35,584 nucleotides of DNA from W0P28-013 sp963621145 (GTDB taxonomy: Bacteria; Bacteroidota; Bacteroidia; Bacteroidales; Paludibacteraceae): positions 1 to 35,584 of the forward strand of contig CAVFDI010000012.1 in assembly GCA_963621145.1 (NCBI GenBank), written 5' to 3'. The notes beneath the pieces are model-generated. The model saw only the letters and a list, made by a program, of their open reading frames with translations. It was not told where the DNA came from and searched no databases. Below, one piece after another: positions 24,830 through 33,471 of this stretch; position 1 is the stretch's first letter, and every line of letters starts with the position of its first letter. The position numbers were made by a program, and so were the translations under genes.

Positions 24830-25198
24830 ATGAAAGAAAAAACACGCCAGCAAGTGCTGCAAATTGACAGAGAGTATTTTGTGAAAATTGCAAAAGGCGA
24901 ACACAAAATCGAACATCGCCTAATTTATTCGAGCAACGAAACTCGTTATCTTGATGAAGATGAAAATGGCGAAATTGTACCTCGTGAGTATGATACCCTG
25001 AAATTGATAAATGGGCGCAGAAAAAATGCGCCAACTCTGGTTGTAGAAGTTGAAAAAGCTGAAATATACTATGTGCAGGACGAAGATGGCAATGATGTAA
25101 CTTATGTTGATAAAGATGGCGATACTTGCTATTTGTACGAAATATGGTACTATCTCGGCAAGGTCTTGTCGGTCGAAAACGCAGAGGAAATCTTGTAA
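24830..25198 (+). CDS. Small ASCH/PUA-like domain protein
   Basis: A 122-residue soluble protein with no signal peptide or membrane segment. The pattern LQIDREYFVKIAKGEHKIEH, then YDTLKLINGRRKNAPTLVVE and a final IWYYLGKVL resembles ASCH-type (PUA-fold) proteins, which are thought to bind RNA or nucleotides. In those, a KxxEhR segment, a 'NG..K.AP..hVE' strand and a terminal hLGKIL recur. An acidic insertion (DEDENGEIV, later DEDGNDVTYVDKDGD) is unusual, and its two halves resemble each other. It lies 65 bp after xer in the same direction and may share its transcript. The exact function is unknown; the domain call is from memory of the pattern, not a search. Confidence 0.62.
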   Translation: MKEKTRQQVLQIDREYFVKIAKGEHKIEHRLIYSSNETRYLDEDENGEIVPREYDTLKLINGRRKNAPTLVVEVEKAEIYYVQDEDGNDVTYVDKDGDTCYLYEIWYYLGKVLSVENAEEIL

Positions 25199-25229
25199 TA
25201 CTTTGGTGTGTAAGATATGATACAAAAAA

Positions 25230-25259
25230 TGTAGGGACGTGGCATGCCGCGTCCCTACA
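25230..25259 (-). terminator. Dispersed palindromic element, copy 2, acting as topA terminator
   Basis: A 30-bp palindrome with arms TGTAGGGACG and CGTCCCTACA around TGGCATGCCG, nearly identical to copy 1 at 4017-4044. On the minus strand it is followed by ATTTTTTG, so hairpin plus T6 gives a standard rho-independent terminator 21 bp after the topA stop codon. On the plus strand no T-run follows. Confidence 0.85.
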
Positions 25260-25279
25260 CTGTAAAAAGGTAGTTGAGT

Positions 25280-27613
25280 TTATTTTTTGCTCTTCGTTGT
25301 TCTTCTTGAACCGCGGCGACCTTTCGAGGCGCTCTCGGGATTGGCAATGATGGCACGGCAAGCCTCTTCGGTGAGCGTGGTGGCATCGGTATCCTTGGGC
25401 AGACGGTAGTTTTTCTTGTCGCTCACAGTGTGAATGTATGCGCCGTAAGGTCCGTTCAGCACCTGAATGTCGCCAAACACATGAATGAAGCGGTTTTTGT
25501 CGGCTTCGCGTTTGGCCAAGATTATCTCGATGGCGCGCTCTGGCGTGAGTGTGTACGGATTGTCGGTTTTCGGAACAGAAAAGTACGATTTCCCGAGTTT
25601 GATGTACGGACCGAAACGCCCATCGGCCACAATCATATCTTCGCCCTCGTACTGACCGAGGTTCATTGGCAATTTGAAAAGTTCGAGCGCCTCTTCGAGC
25701 GTGATGGTGAAAATGCTCTGACCTTTCTGCAGATCGGCAAAGCGCGGTTTCTCGTCGCCATCGGACGAACCGAGTTGCGCCACAACGCCATATTTCCCGA
25801 CTTTGGCATAGACGGGTTTGCCCGTTGCGGGATCGTTGCCGAGGAACTGCTCGCCAGGCTTCACGCCCGTGGTTTTGTCGGCCGCCTGCACCTCTCTGTG
25901 GAACGAATTGTAGAACTCGCCGATATTCTCGTTCCAAGCCACTTTGCCTTGCGCTATCTCGTCGAATTCGGCCTCGACATTGGCGGTGAAATTATAGTCG
26001 AGAATGTCGGCAAAATGCTCCATCAGAAAATCGTTCACAACCACGCCTACATCGGTGGGCGAGAGTTTTCCCTGATCGACGGTCTCTTTTTCGCGCAGTT
26101 TTTCGACTTTTATTTCACCTTTTTTGAGCGAAATCACTGTGTAGTCGTGCGGCGTGTTTGGAATGTCGCGCGTGCAAGCATAGCCGCGTGTGAGAATGGT
26201 AGTTATCATCGAAGCGGTGGTCGACGGACGGCCAATGCCCAACTCTTCGAGTTTTTTCACAAGTGTGCCATCGGTGTAGCGCGCGGGACGCTGTGTGAAA
26301 CGCTCTTGAGCCGAGGCTTCAATCATGCCGATATCTTGTTTGTCGATGAGTGGCAGGCGAGTTGTCGAATCGCGGTCGGCATCGTCGTCGGCTGCGTCCA
26401 TGTAGACGCGCAGGAAACCGTCGAAAGTCATCACTTCGCCCGTGGCAACGAATTGTTCTTGGCTACCATCGATGTTGATGTTGATTGTAGTATGCTCAAA
26501 TTCGGCATCGGCCATTTGCGAAGCCACAGCGCGTTTCCAAATCAGTTCGTACAGGCGCTGTTCGTTGGCAGTGCCAGCTATGGTATGGTTGTTGACGTAG
26601 GTCGGACGAATGGCCTCGTGCGCCTCTTGTGCGCCTTTGGCTTTGGTGTGATATTGGCGAACTTTCACGTAGTTTTCGCCAGCCATTTCGATGACCTCTT
26701 TTTTGATTGTTCCGAGGGCTAAGTTGCTCAAATTCAGCGAGTCGGTACGCATGTAGGTGATTTTACCAGCCTCGTAGAGTTTTTGCGCCACACGCATGGT
26801 TTGCGCCACTGGCATTTTTAGGCGGCGCGATGCCTCTTGTTGCAATGTCGATGTGGTGAAAGGTGCGGCAGGCGATTTTTTAGTTGGGCGTTTCTCGATG
26901 CTTTCGATGTGGAATTTAGCCGTTTTGCAATGCTCGAGAAATGCGCGTGCTTCGGCTTCGGTGGCGAAACGGCGCTTCAGTTCGGCATGTAGTTCGCAGG
27001 GCTTGCCTTGCACATCGACGGCCGAGAACACTGCCGTAACGCGGTACGACGAGGTGGCTTTGAAACTGTTGATTTCGCGCTCGCGCTCCACAACCAGTCG
27101 CAGCGTAACCGACTGCACACGACCAGCCGAAAGTCCGAGTTTCACCTTTTTCCACAGCACGGGCGACAGCTCGTAACCCACCAAACGGTCGAGCACACGG
27201 CGTGCCTGCTGAGCGTTCACCATGTTTATGTCCACCTCGCGCGGATTGGCAATGGCAGCCGTGAGTGCGTCGGGTGTTATCTCGTGAAAAGCGATACGAT
27301 TTTTTTTACCTTGCTCAAGTTTCAACACATTTTGCAAGTGCCAAGCAATGGCCTCTCCTTCGCGGTCTTCATCGGATGCGAGCCAAACCATATCGGCTTG
27401 GGCTGCCTCTTTTTTCAACTCGGCCACCAATTTTTTCTTATCATCGGGGACTACATAGGTCGGCTTGAAACCATTTTTTACATCGATGCTCAGATTGCGG
27501 TCGGGCAGGTCGCAAATATGACCCATACACGATACCACTTTGTAATCTTTTCCAAGATATTTTTGTACATTTTTAGTCTTGGAAGGAGACTCTACGATTA
27601 CGAGATTCTTCAT
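25280..27613 (-). CDS. topA: DNA topoisomerase I (type IA)
   Basis: The enzyme relaxes negative supercoils by passing single strands. The 777-residue protein starts with the TOPRIM domain (LVIVESPSKTKNVQKYLG, then SDEDREGEAIAWH holding the acidic DxDxE-type metal site). The catalytic tyrosine lies in ITYMRTDSLNLS near residue 287. Other core motifs include LSAGRVQSVTLRLVVERE and EAIRPTYV. The C-terminal part has no four-cysteine zinc fingers. It carries repeated Topo_C-type modules (GKYGVVAQLG, GRFGPYIKLG, GPYGAYIHTV) and a basic tail (SKGRRGSRRTTKSKK) that probably adds DNA affinity. The ATG at 27613 is directly followed by the conserved first strand. ClC lies upstream with 116 bp between; co-transcription is possible because no clear promoter is seen there. 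Copy 2 of the palindromic element terminates it. Confidence 0.97.
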   Translation of the reverse strand: MKNLVIVESPSKTKNVQKYLGKDYKVVSCMGHICDLPDRNLSIDVKNGFKPTYVVPDDKKKLVAELKKEAAQADMVWLASDEDREGEAIAWHLQNVLKLEQGKKNRIAFHEITPDALTAAIANPREVDINMVNAQQARRVLDRLVGYELSPVLWKKVKLGLSAGRVQSVTLRLVVEREREINSFKATSSYRVTAVFSAVDVQGKPCELHAELKRRFATEAEARAFLEHCKTAKFHIESIEKRPTKKSPAAPFTTSTLQQEASRRLKMPVAQTMRVAQKLYEAGKITYMRTDSLNLSNLALGTIKKEVIEMAGENYVKVRQYHTKAKGAQEAHEAIRPTYVNNHTIAGTANEQRLYELIWKRAVASQMADAEFEHTTININIDGSQEQFVATGEVMTFDGFLRVYMDAADDDADRDSTTRLPLIDKQDIGMIEASAQERFTQRPARYTDGTLVKKLEELGIGRPSTTASMITTILTRGYACTRDIPNTPHDYTVISLKKGEIKVEKLREKETVDQGKLSPTDVGVVVNDFLMEHFADILDYNFTANVEAEFDEIAQGKVAWNENIGEFYNSFHREVQAADKTTGVKPGEQFLGNDPATGKPVYAKVGKYGVVAQLGSSDGDEKPRFADLQKGQSIFTITLEEALELFKLPMNLGQYEGEDMIVADGRFGPYIKLGKSYFSVPKTDNPYTLTPERAIEIILAKREADKNRFIHVFGDIQVLNGPYGAYIHTVSDKKNYRLPKDTDATTLTEEACRAIIANPESASKGRRGSRRTTKSKK

Positions 27614-27729
27614 AAAATAACACCCTTTTTATATCGCGGCGAAACCGCCAAATTTGAAACTGCAAAGTAACAACATTTTTTTTGCAACTGCAAATTTATT
27701 TTTCCAGTCGTTAGTTGTAATAGATTTTC

Positions 27730-29517
27730 TCAATCGTCTGAGAAATGCACCAACACATGTCGGTACGAGTTGAAGATTTTTGTTTTCGATACGAATCCAA
27801 CGTATTTTCCGTCGTCGTCGACCACGGGCAGACTCCATGCGCCAGTGTCTTCGAAAATGTCCATCACCTTTTCCATCGGCCATTTGGCATTGATTTTGGC
27901 TGGCACGGCAATCATCAGTTTGCGCACCGAAAAACGCTGATAAAGGTCGGGACGAAACATGATGTTGCGCACCTCGTCGAGCGGCATGATGCCCACCAAA
28001 ATGCCCGAATTTTTGTCGACTACGGGGAATACATTGTGGCTCGAGCGCGAAATTATCTTCACCAATTCGCCAAGTTTCATTTCGGGATTGACTATTTCAA
28101 TGTCCGATTCGATGAAATTTTCCATCTTCAGCATCGAAAGCACAGCGCGATCTTTGTGGTGCGTCATCAGTTCGCCTTTTTGCGCCAAACGCATGGCGTA
28201 GAGGCTGTGTGGCTCGAACAAAATGATGGTGAGATACGACACCACCGAGGTTATCATCAGTGTCATGAAAAGGTCGTAACCGCCTGTGAGTTCGGCAATT
28301 AGAAACACGGCCGTGAGTGGTGCGTGCATCACACCGCTCATCAAACCAGCCATGCCAGCGAAGGCAAAATTTTGGCTCGGAATGTCGAGCTCAAACACAT
28401 TCATGCCCGTGGCGAGCGCAAAGCCTGTGAGGCAGCCCACAAAAAGACTCGGCGCGAAAATGCCGCCCGTTCCGCCTGCGCCGTTGGTTGCCGCCGAAGC
28501 GAAAATCTTGAAAAAGACGATGAGGCAAAGATAGACGATGATGGCCCAAGTCTCGGTACGTAGCGAGTAGAATGGCGACTGTTGGAATACTGCGCTGGCG
28601 TCGCCTGCAAGCAGCGCTGCAATGGTGTCGTAGCCTTCGCCATAGAGCGGTGGAAACAGGAAGATGAGCAATCCCAGCATGGCACCGCCCACTGCAATTT
28701 TGCTGTACGGTCGGCGAATGCGCTTGAAAAAGCCTTCGAGCCTATTCATGCCGCGCGTGAAATAGAGCGAAACTAAACCGCACGCCACGCCCAACACAAT
28801 AATATATGGTATGCGCCGCAGTTCGAATGGCATTGCGTTGTCGAAACGGAACATCGCCTCGCTGCCCATCATCAGATACGAAAATGCGTTGGCCGTGATG
28901 CTCGAGATGAGCAGCGGCACAATGGAGGTCATGGTCATGTCGAGCAGCAGCACTTCCAGCGTGAACATTACGCCAGCGATTGGGGCTTTGAAAATGCCGC
29001 CAATGGCACCAGCAGCACCGCAACCCACGAGCAGCATCAGTGTTTTTTGGTCGAGGTGGAACGCGCGCCCAAGGTTCGACCCGATGGCTGAGCCTGTCAG
29101 CACAATTGGCGCCTCGGCACCCACCGAACCGCCAAAGCCGATGGTGATGGCGCTCGCCACTATCGATGACCACATGTTGTGAACCTTGATGATGGCTTTG
29201 CGCTGCGAAATGGCGTAGAGAATTTTGGTGACGCCATGGCTGATGTCGTCTTTCACAATGCGCCGCACATAGAAACTGGCTAGCGCAATGCCTACGGCGG
29301 GCAACATTAGGTAGAGATAGTTCACCTCGTCGTGCGAGACGAGCGAGACTACGCCGCGCTGAATGAGTGCGATGATGCTCTTCAAAATGAACGCTGCCAC
29401 AGCGCACGCTACGCCCACCAGAAAACTCAGAATCAGCACAAAATACGACTCTTTGATGTGTCTTTCGCGCCACATCAACAGTGCCATATACCGTTCGTGC
29501 CAATCGATTTTCTTCAT
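27730..29517 (-). CDS. ClC-family chloride channel/exchanger with C-terminal CBS domains
   Basis: An inner-membrane ClC protein, 595 residues, with about ten hydrophobic segments in residues 20-440. Selectivity-filter motifs are present: FGGSVGAEAPIVLTGSAIGS (the GxExP motif, whose Glu is the gating glutamate, about residues 130-149) and GTGGIFAPSLFVG (the GxFxP motif, about 355-367). The first filter motif, GSGIP in most family members, is replaced by DDISHGV. Residues about 450-590 form a tandem CBS pair (VFPVVDKNSGILVGIM and SLPVVDDDGKYVGFVS), which in this family binds adenine nucleotides and regulates transport. Whether it is a channel or an H+/Cl- antiporter cannot be told from sequence by eye. 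A TAATTTTG box lies at 29555-29562 on the minus strand, without a matching -33. Confidence 0.93.
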   Translation of the reverse strand: MKKIDWHERYMALLMWRERHIKESYFVLILSFLVGVACAVAAFILKSIIALIQRGVVSLVSHDEVNYLYLMLPAVGIALASFYVRRIVKDDISHGVTKILYAISQRKAIIKVHNMWSSIVASAITIGFGGSVGAEAPIVLTGSAIGSNLGRAFHLDQKTLMLLVGCGAAGAIGGIFKAPIAGVMFTLEVLLLDMTMTSIVPLLISSITANAFSYLMMGSEAMFRFDNAMPFELRRIPYIIVLGVACGLVSLYFTRGMNRLEGFFKRIRRPYSKIAVGGAMLGLLIFLFPPLYGEGYDTIAALLAGDASAVFQQSPFYSLRTETWAIIVYLCLIVFFKIFASAATNGAGGTGGIFAPSLFVGCLTGFALATGMNVFELDIPSQNFAFAGMAGLMSGVMHAPLTAVFLIAELTGGYDLFMTLMITSVVSYLTIILFEPHSLYAMRLAQKGELMTHHKDRAVLSMLKMENFIESDIEIVNPEMKLGELVKIISRSSHNVFPVVDKNSGILVGIMPLDEVRNIMFRPDLYQRFSVRKLMIAVPAKINAKWPMEKVMDIFEDTGAWSLPVVDDDGKYVGFVSKTKIFNSYRHVLVHFSDD

Positions 29518-29643
29518 CTTTTTCAGAGTAAGAAGTAGGAATTTTTTCAGCCTGCAAAATTACAAAAAAATTGAGAAAGGCGGTTTTTGAGATTTTTGGC
29601 GATGGGTTACCATTGAAGATTTGTGATTTTTGAGAAAATGAAA

Positions 29644-29662
29644 GGACGCACGCGGTGCGTCC
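29644..29662. repeat. Dispersed palindromic element, copy 3 (short variant)
   Basis: A perfect 19-bp hairpin: GGACGCAC and GTGCGTCC around GCG, followed by CTAC as in the other copies. It shares the GGACG/CGTCC arms but has a different, shorter centre. It lies 49 bp downstream of the parE stop codon on the minus strand, where it is followed by TTTCATTTTC. Confidence 0.8.
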
Positions 29663-29710
29663 CTACAATCTTCAAATAAACAATTTCAGAAATCTGGAAT
29701 TTCTCAACGA

Positions 29711-31600
29711 TTATGGTTCGTCGAGGTCGACTACGAGGTTATCGACGATGAATTCTTGGCGTTCCGACGTGTTTTTGCCCATGTAGAACGATAGCATTTC
29801 GGCCACTGCATCTTCTTTGCGCAGCTGAATTTGGTCGAGGCGCATATCTTTGCCAATGAAGTGCTTAAATTCGTCGGGCGAGATTTCGCCAAGACCTTTG
29901 AATCGCGTGATTTCTGGCGCAGGCTTCAATGCCTCGATGGCGGCAATGCGCTCCTCTTCGGTATAGCAATAGCGTGTCTCTTTTTTGTTGCGCACACGGA
30001 AAAGTGGCGTTTGCAGAATGTATACGTGACCTTTCTTCACCAAATCGGGGAAGAATTGCAGGAAGAAAGTCATCATCAGCAGGCGAATGTGCATGCCATC
30101 GACATCGGCATCGGTGGCAATTATCACCTTGTTGTAGCGCAATCCTTCGAGACCGTCTTCAATGTTGAGCGCGGCTTGCAGGTAGTTTAGCTCTTTGTTT
30201 TCGTAAACCACTTTTTTTGTTTCGCCGAAGCAGTTGTGCGGTTTGCCTCGCAGACTGAACACGGCTTGTGTCTTCACATCGCGGCTTTTGGTGATGGAAC
30301 CCGACGCTGAATCGCCCTCGGTGATGAAAATGCAACTCTCGTTGCGCAGGTCGCCTTTGGCATCGTTGTAGTGAACGTGGCAATCGCGCAATTTGTCGTT
30401 GTGCATATTCACTTTTTTGGCGAGGTTACGAGCCATTTTCGACACGCCTGCAATGGCTTTGCGCTCTTTTTCGGAGTCGATAATCTTTTTTAGCAACGTG
30501 TCGGCCATCGGCTGATTTTTGTGCAGATAGTTATCGACTTCGCGCTTGATGAAATCGCCCACAAATTTGTTCACGCTCACGCCCGAAAGCGGATAAGGCT
30601 TACCTTCGCTGTCCTTCTCGGGAGCCATATTCAGCGAACCAAGTTTAATCTTAGTCTGACTCTCGAAAGTCGGTTCTATCACGTTGATGGCAATGGCTGC
30701 CACCACGCCACTGCGAATGTCGCTCAGCTCAAAATTTTTGTTGTAATATTCTTTGATGGTGCGAGCCAAATGTTCGCGCAGCGCCGTTTGATGCGTGCCG
30801 CCTTGCGTGGTGTTTTGTCCGTTTACAAACGAATAATACTCCTCGCCATATTGTTCGGAGTGTGTGAATGCAATCTCGATGTCGTCGCCTTTGAGGTGGA
30901 CAATGGGGTAGAGCGGTTCCGATGTGCTGCGCTCCTGAAGCAGATCGAGCAGACCGTTGCGCGACACAAATTTGCGCCCGTTGAAGACCATGGTCAAACC
31001 CGTATTCAGGTAACTGTAGTTGCGCAGCATGGTCTCGATGAAATCTTCGTGGAAAGCGTATTTTCCAAAGATTTGCTCATCGGGTGTGAAGCTAACGAGC
31101 GTGCCGTTGCGCTCGGTGGTTGGCTGCAGGTCGTACTCTTTCACCAATTTTCCGCAGGCGAAATCGGCTTGCTTCACTTGTCCGTCGCGGAACGATTTCA
31201 CGGTAAAATCTGCCGATAGCGCATTCACCGCTTTTGTGCCGACGCCATTCAAGCCGACCGATTTTTGGAATGCTTTGGTGTCGTATTTGCCGCCTGTGTT
31301 CATTACCGAAACAGCGTCCACCATTTTGCCTTGCGGAATGCCGCGCCCGTAGTCGCGCACGGTTATGGTGCAATCGTTCAGCGTGATGTCGATGGTCGAG
31401 CCGAAGTGCATGCGAAACTCGTCGATAGAGTTGTCGATCACCTCTTTTATCAGCACATAGATGCCATCGTCGGAGGCGTTGCCGTCGCCAAGTTTGCCAA
31501 TGTACATGCCAGGGCGCAGACGCACATGCTCAAGTCCTTCGAGCGTGCGAATGTTGTCGTCGGTATAGTCGGTTTGCGGTGTGATTACTTCTTCGGCCAT
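29711..31600 (-). CDS. parE: DNA topoisomerase IV subunit B (ParE; GyrB paralogue)
   Basis: This is the ATPase subunit of the type IIA topoisomerase that separates replicated chromosomes, in a heterotetramer with ParC. The 629-residue protein has the GHKL ATPase motifs EVIDNSIDEF, VRDYGRGIP and GLNGVGTKAVNALS. A transducer domain follows, then the TOPRIM domain with EGDSASGS and the metal site DADVDGMHIR. The N-terminus (RLRPGMYIGKLGDGNASDDG) and the compact C-terminus without a GyrB-type insertion favour ParE over GyrB. No parC is in the window. The start is ATG 31600 (MAEEVITP), immediately preceded by an 8-bp tandem array at 31606-31637. The ssrA gene is upstream in the same orientation. 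Confidence 0.92.
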   Translation of the reverse strand: MAEEVITPQTDYTDDNIRTLEGLEHVRLRPGMYIGKLGDGNASDDGIYVLIKEVIDNSIDEFRMHFGSTIDITLNDCTITVRDYGRGIPQGKMVDAVSVMNTGGKYDTKAFQKSVGLNGVGTKAVNALSADFTVKSFRDGQVKQADFACGKLVKEYDLQPTTERNGTLVSFTPDEQIFGKYAFHEDFIETMLRNYSYLNTGLTMVFNGRKFVSRNGLLDLLQERSTSEPLYPIVHLKGDDIEIAFTHSEQYGEEYYSFVNGQNTTQGGTHQTALREHLARTIKEYYNKNFELSDIRSGVVAAIAINVIEPTFESQTKIKLGSLNMAPEKDSEGKPYPLSGVSVNKFVGDFIKREVDNYLHKNQPMADTLLKKIIDSEKERKAIAGVSKMARNLAKKVNMHNDKLRDCHVHYNDAKGDLRNESCIFITEGDSASGSITKSRDVKTQAVFSLRGKPHNCFGETKKVVYENKELNYLQAALNIEDGLEGLRYNKVIIATDADVDGMHIRLLMMTFFLQFFPDLVKKGHVYILQTPLFRVRNKKETRYCYTEEERIAAIEALKPAPEITRFKGLGEISPDEFKHFIGKDMRLDQIQLRKEDAVAEMLSFYMGKNTSERQEFIVDNLVVDLDEP

Positions 31601-31605
31601 AGCTG

Positions 31606-31637
31606 TTGTTGAAGCGTTGATTTGTTGAAATGTTGAA
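31606..31637. repeat. 4-unit octanucleotide array upstream of parE
   Basis: Four 8-bp units TTGTTGAA, GCGTTGAT, TTGTTGAA and ATGTTGAA, ending 5 bp before the parE start codon (on the minus strand the units are TTCAACAA-like). Confidence 0.85.
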
Positions 31638-31672
31638 CTGTTTGCAGCCCGTTTCGGTTAGCAATAATTTTC

Positions 31673-31693
31673 AAATTTGAAATTTGAAATTTC
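31673..31693. repeat. 3-unit heptanucleotide array
   Basis: AAATTTG, AAATTTG, AAATTTC: the same unit as at 31-100. It lies between ssrA and parE. Confidence 0.85.
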
Positions 31694-31716
31694 TTGCACC
31701 AAGGTGCGAAAAGTAG

Positions 31717-32112
31717 TGGAGCTGACGGGAGTCGAACCCGCGTCCAAACGGGGAAGCAATATGCTTTCTACACGCTTATCTTCGCTTTCATTTTCGTGCG
31801 GCGGCAAGACCGAAGCCACCAACCGACGCCTTATCCGCTAAATTTTCGACGAGTGTGCGCGGCCACACCCATCTATCCCCGATTTTTCTACACCTCTTTG
31901 TCCGAACCGCTTCAGGGAGTGGCATTCGAGAGATGTCTCGTTCCAGCACCTGTGCCAGAATTGAGCCTAAAGTACTAAACTTCGTTTAGGCAGCGAGAGC
32001 GTAAGATGTTTCGCCAGTTAAAATTTTGCCGTCGATGATTAGAGTGCTATCCGGCGTCACACTGCGTGCTTACATACCTCTTCTGCCCGCTGTCAAAACC
32101 AAAAACAGCCCC
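31717..32112 (-). ncRNA. ssrA: tmRNA (transfer-messenger RNA)
   Basis: This RNA rescues stalled ribosomes with SmpB and adds a degradation tag. The minus-strand 5' end GGGGCTGTTTTTGGTTTTGA and 3' end GGGTTCGACTCCCGTCAGCT are diagnostic. The acceptor arms GGGGCTG/CAGCTCC pair with one G-U, and the discriminator is A. The genome reads CTA, not CCA, after it, so CCA is added after transcription. The tag reading frame is at 31986-32015 (minus): GGC GAA ACA TCT TAC GCT CTC GCT GCC TAA, giving GETSYALAA with GGC as the likely resume codon. The YALAA ending is typical; Bacteroides tags, from memory, read GETNYALAA. Length 396 nt is normal for a one-piece tmRNA. The promoter is at 32148-32177. Confidence 0.97.
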
Positions 32113-32147
32113 AGAATGCGGAAATGTTTGCTCATTTTTCCGAACTG

Positions 32148-32177
32148 CAAAGGTACGAAAATTTTTTCAGATTTCAA
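32148..32177 (-). promoter_or_regulatory. Promoter of ssrA
   Basis: On the minus strand, TTG (32175-32177), a 19-bp spacer and TACCTTTG (32148-32155), 36 bp before the tmRNA 5' end. The -33 element lies within a degenerate AAATTTG/AAATCTG repeat (32168-32180). Confidence 0.82.
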
Positions 32178-32213
32178 ATTTATTTGATTTTTGCTATTAG
32201 GTCGAAAAAAAAT

Positions 32214-32241
32214 GTAGGAACGCGGCATAGCACGTCCCTAC
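32214..32241. terminator. Dispersed palindromic element, copy 4, bidirectional terminator downstream of ftsZ
   Basis: A 28-bp imperfect palindrome (GTAGGAACGCGG, ATAG, CACGTCCCTAC), a diverged copy of the elements at 4017 and 25230. A8 precedes it and CT5 follows it, so either strand sees hairpin plus T-run. It is 68 bp past the ftsZ stop codon. The adjacent TTTTTGCAGTTGGCAGTTGG contains a GCAGTTG heptad pair also related to 17047-17060. Confidence 0.75.
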
Positions 32242-32308
32242 TTTTTGCAGTTGGCAGTTGGCGGTGTCTACCGAAAGTCATTGTCAACGGTCAACAGTCT
32301 TGCTTTTT

Positions 32309-33463
32309 TCACTTTAGTCGGGAGAGAGCAGTCTTTGTTTGAACATCTTCGAGAATGAAGTCGTCGTCGAGGTCGAGCAGCTCAATTTTTTTCTTGTTGT
32401 CGCCTCTGCCGTAGTATTGGTCGGCCGATCGCCCAATTTCAACATCGCTTGAACCATCTTCGTCGGCGTCGTCCACAACCTTGGGTAGCGCGTCGGAGGT
32501 GAAACCTGTGGCAATGAGCGTAACTTTTACTTCTGCGCCAAGCGATTCGTCGTATGTAATGCCAGTTATCACATCTACTCCGTCTATTCGATCGGTAAAA
32601 TCGGTAAGCTTGGCCAATTCGTCAGTAGTGATCTCGTCTTCGTGCGAACAGGTGATGTTTATCAGCAACTTTTTCGCTTGATGAATGTCGGCTGTTTCGA
32701 GCAGTGGCGTTTTCAACGCATTTTGAATGGCATCCATTATTCTGTTATCGCCTTCGCCATGCCCAATGTTCATCAGCGCTACCATGCTATCTTTCATGGT
32801 TGTGTTCACATCGGCAAAATCGACATTTATATAGCCATGAACTGTGATGATTTCGGCAATACTTTTCACTGCTGTGGCAAGTACATCGTCGGCCATTTTG
32901 AATGCGGCTTCCACCTTTATGTGGAAGTTTTCGATCAATTTCTGATTGTTAACGACCAAAATGGCATCTACATTTTTGCTCAGCTCTAGCACGCCGCGAA
33001 GTGCTTGTTTAATTTTTTTCTTGCCTTCGAAAACAAAAGGAATGGTAACCACGCCCACGGTGAGAATGCCCAAGTCGTGCGCCACTTTGGCAATGAGTGG
33101 CGATGCGCCAGTGCCAGTGCCGCCGCCCATGCCTGCGGTGATGAACGCCATTTTTGTGGTCGTTTCGGTGAACATTTTTTCTATTGCGATGAGCGATTTT
33201 TCGGCTGCCTTGGCCGCTACTTCGGGCTGCGCGCCTGCACCAAGTCCATCGTCGCCAAGAATTATCTGGTTCGATACGGGCGAGTGACGAAGTGCCTGCT
33301 GGTCGGTGTTGCAGACTACAAAAGTTACATCTTTTATGCCTAGCTCGAACATGTGATTCACCGCGTTGCAGCCACCGCCGCCCACGCCAACAACCTTTAT
33401 GATGTTGGAATCGTTCGATAAGATGTTCGATAAATCGGTCGGTTTAAATTCGGTTGTTTCCAT
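32309..33463 (-). CDS. ftsZ: Cell division protein FtsZ
   Basis: A tubulin-like GTPase that polymerises into the Z-ring at midcell. The 384-residue protein has the nucleotide-binding loop VGVGGGGCNAVNHM near the N-terminus, the tubulin signature AGMGGGTGTGASP (about residues 110-122) and the synergy-loop segment NVDFADVNTTM (about 215-225). The GTPase and C-terminal subdomains end near residue 325. The remaining tail of about 55 residues is acidic and ends in DFILEDVQTKTALSRLK, the likely binding peptide for FtsA. The start is placed at ATG 33463 (METTEFKP); a TTG at 33475 would overlap the ftsA stop codon and add four residues. FtsA lies 8 bp upstream, so the two are co-transcribed. Confidence 0.97.
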   Translation of the reverse strand: METTEFKPTDLSNILSNDSNIIKVVGVGGGGCNAVNHMFELGIKDVTFVVCNTDQQALRHSPVSNQIILGDDGLGAGAQPEVAAKAAEKSLIAIEKMFTETTTKMAFITAGMGGGTGTGASPLIAKVAHDLGILTVGVVTIPFVFEGKKKIKQALRGVLELSKNVDAILVVNNQKLIENFHIKVEAAFKMADDVLATAVKSIAEIITVHGYINVDFADVNTTMKDSMVALMNIGHGEGDNRIMDAIQNALKTPLLETADIHQAKKLLINITCSHEDEITTDELAKLTDFTDRIDGVDVITGITYDESLGAEVKVTLIATGFTSDALPKVVDDADEDGSSDVEIGRSADQYYGRGDNKKKIELLDLDDDFILEDVQTKTALSRLK

Positions 33464-33471
33464 GTTCTTAT

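Noticed and set aside
24231..25937. 568-codon open frame on the minus strand spanning xer, the ASCH-like gene and part of topA
   Set aside because: It runs antisense to xer and out of frame with topA, has low-complexity Arg/His/Gln-rich composition, and crosses clear intergenic DNA and a terminator.
25430..26722. 430-codon plus-strand frame opposite topA
   Set aside because: It is an antisense shadow of topA; its Val/Phe/His-rich composition reflects reverse-complement codon bias.
28742..29557. 271-codon minus-strand frame within the ClC gene
   Set aside because: An out-of-frame overlap of a clear ClC coding sequence with Arg/His/Ala-rich composition.
31694..31978. 94-codon plus-strand frame over the tmRNA
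   Set aside because: The sequence is fully explained by ssrA on the minus strand.
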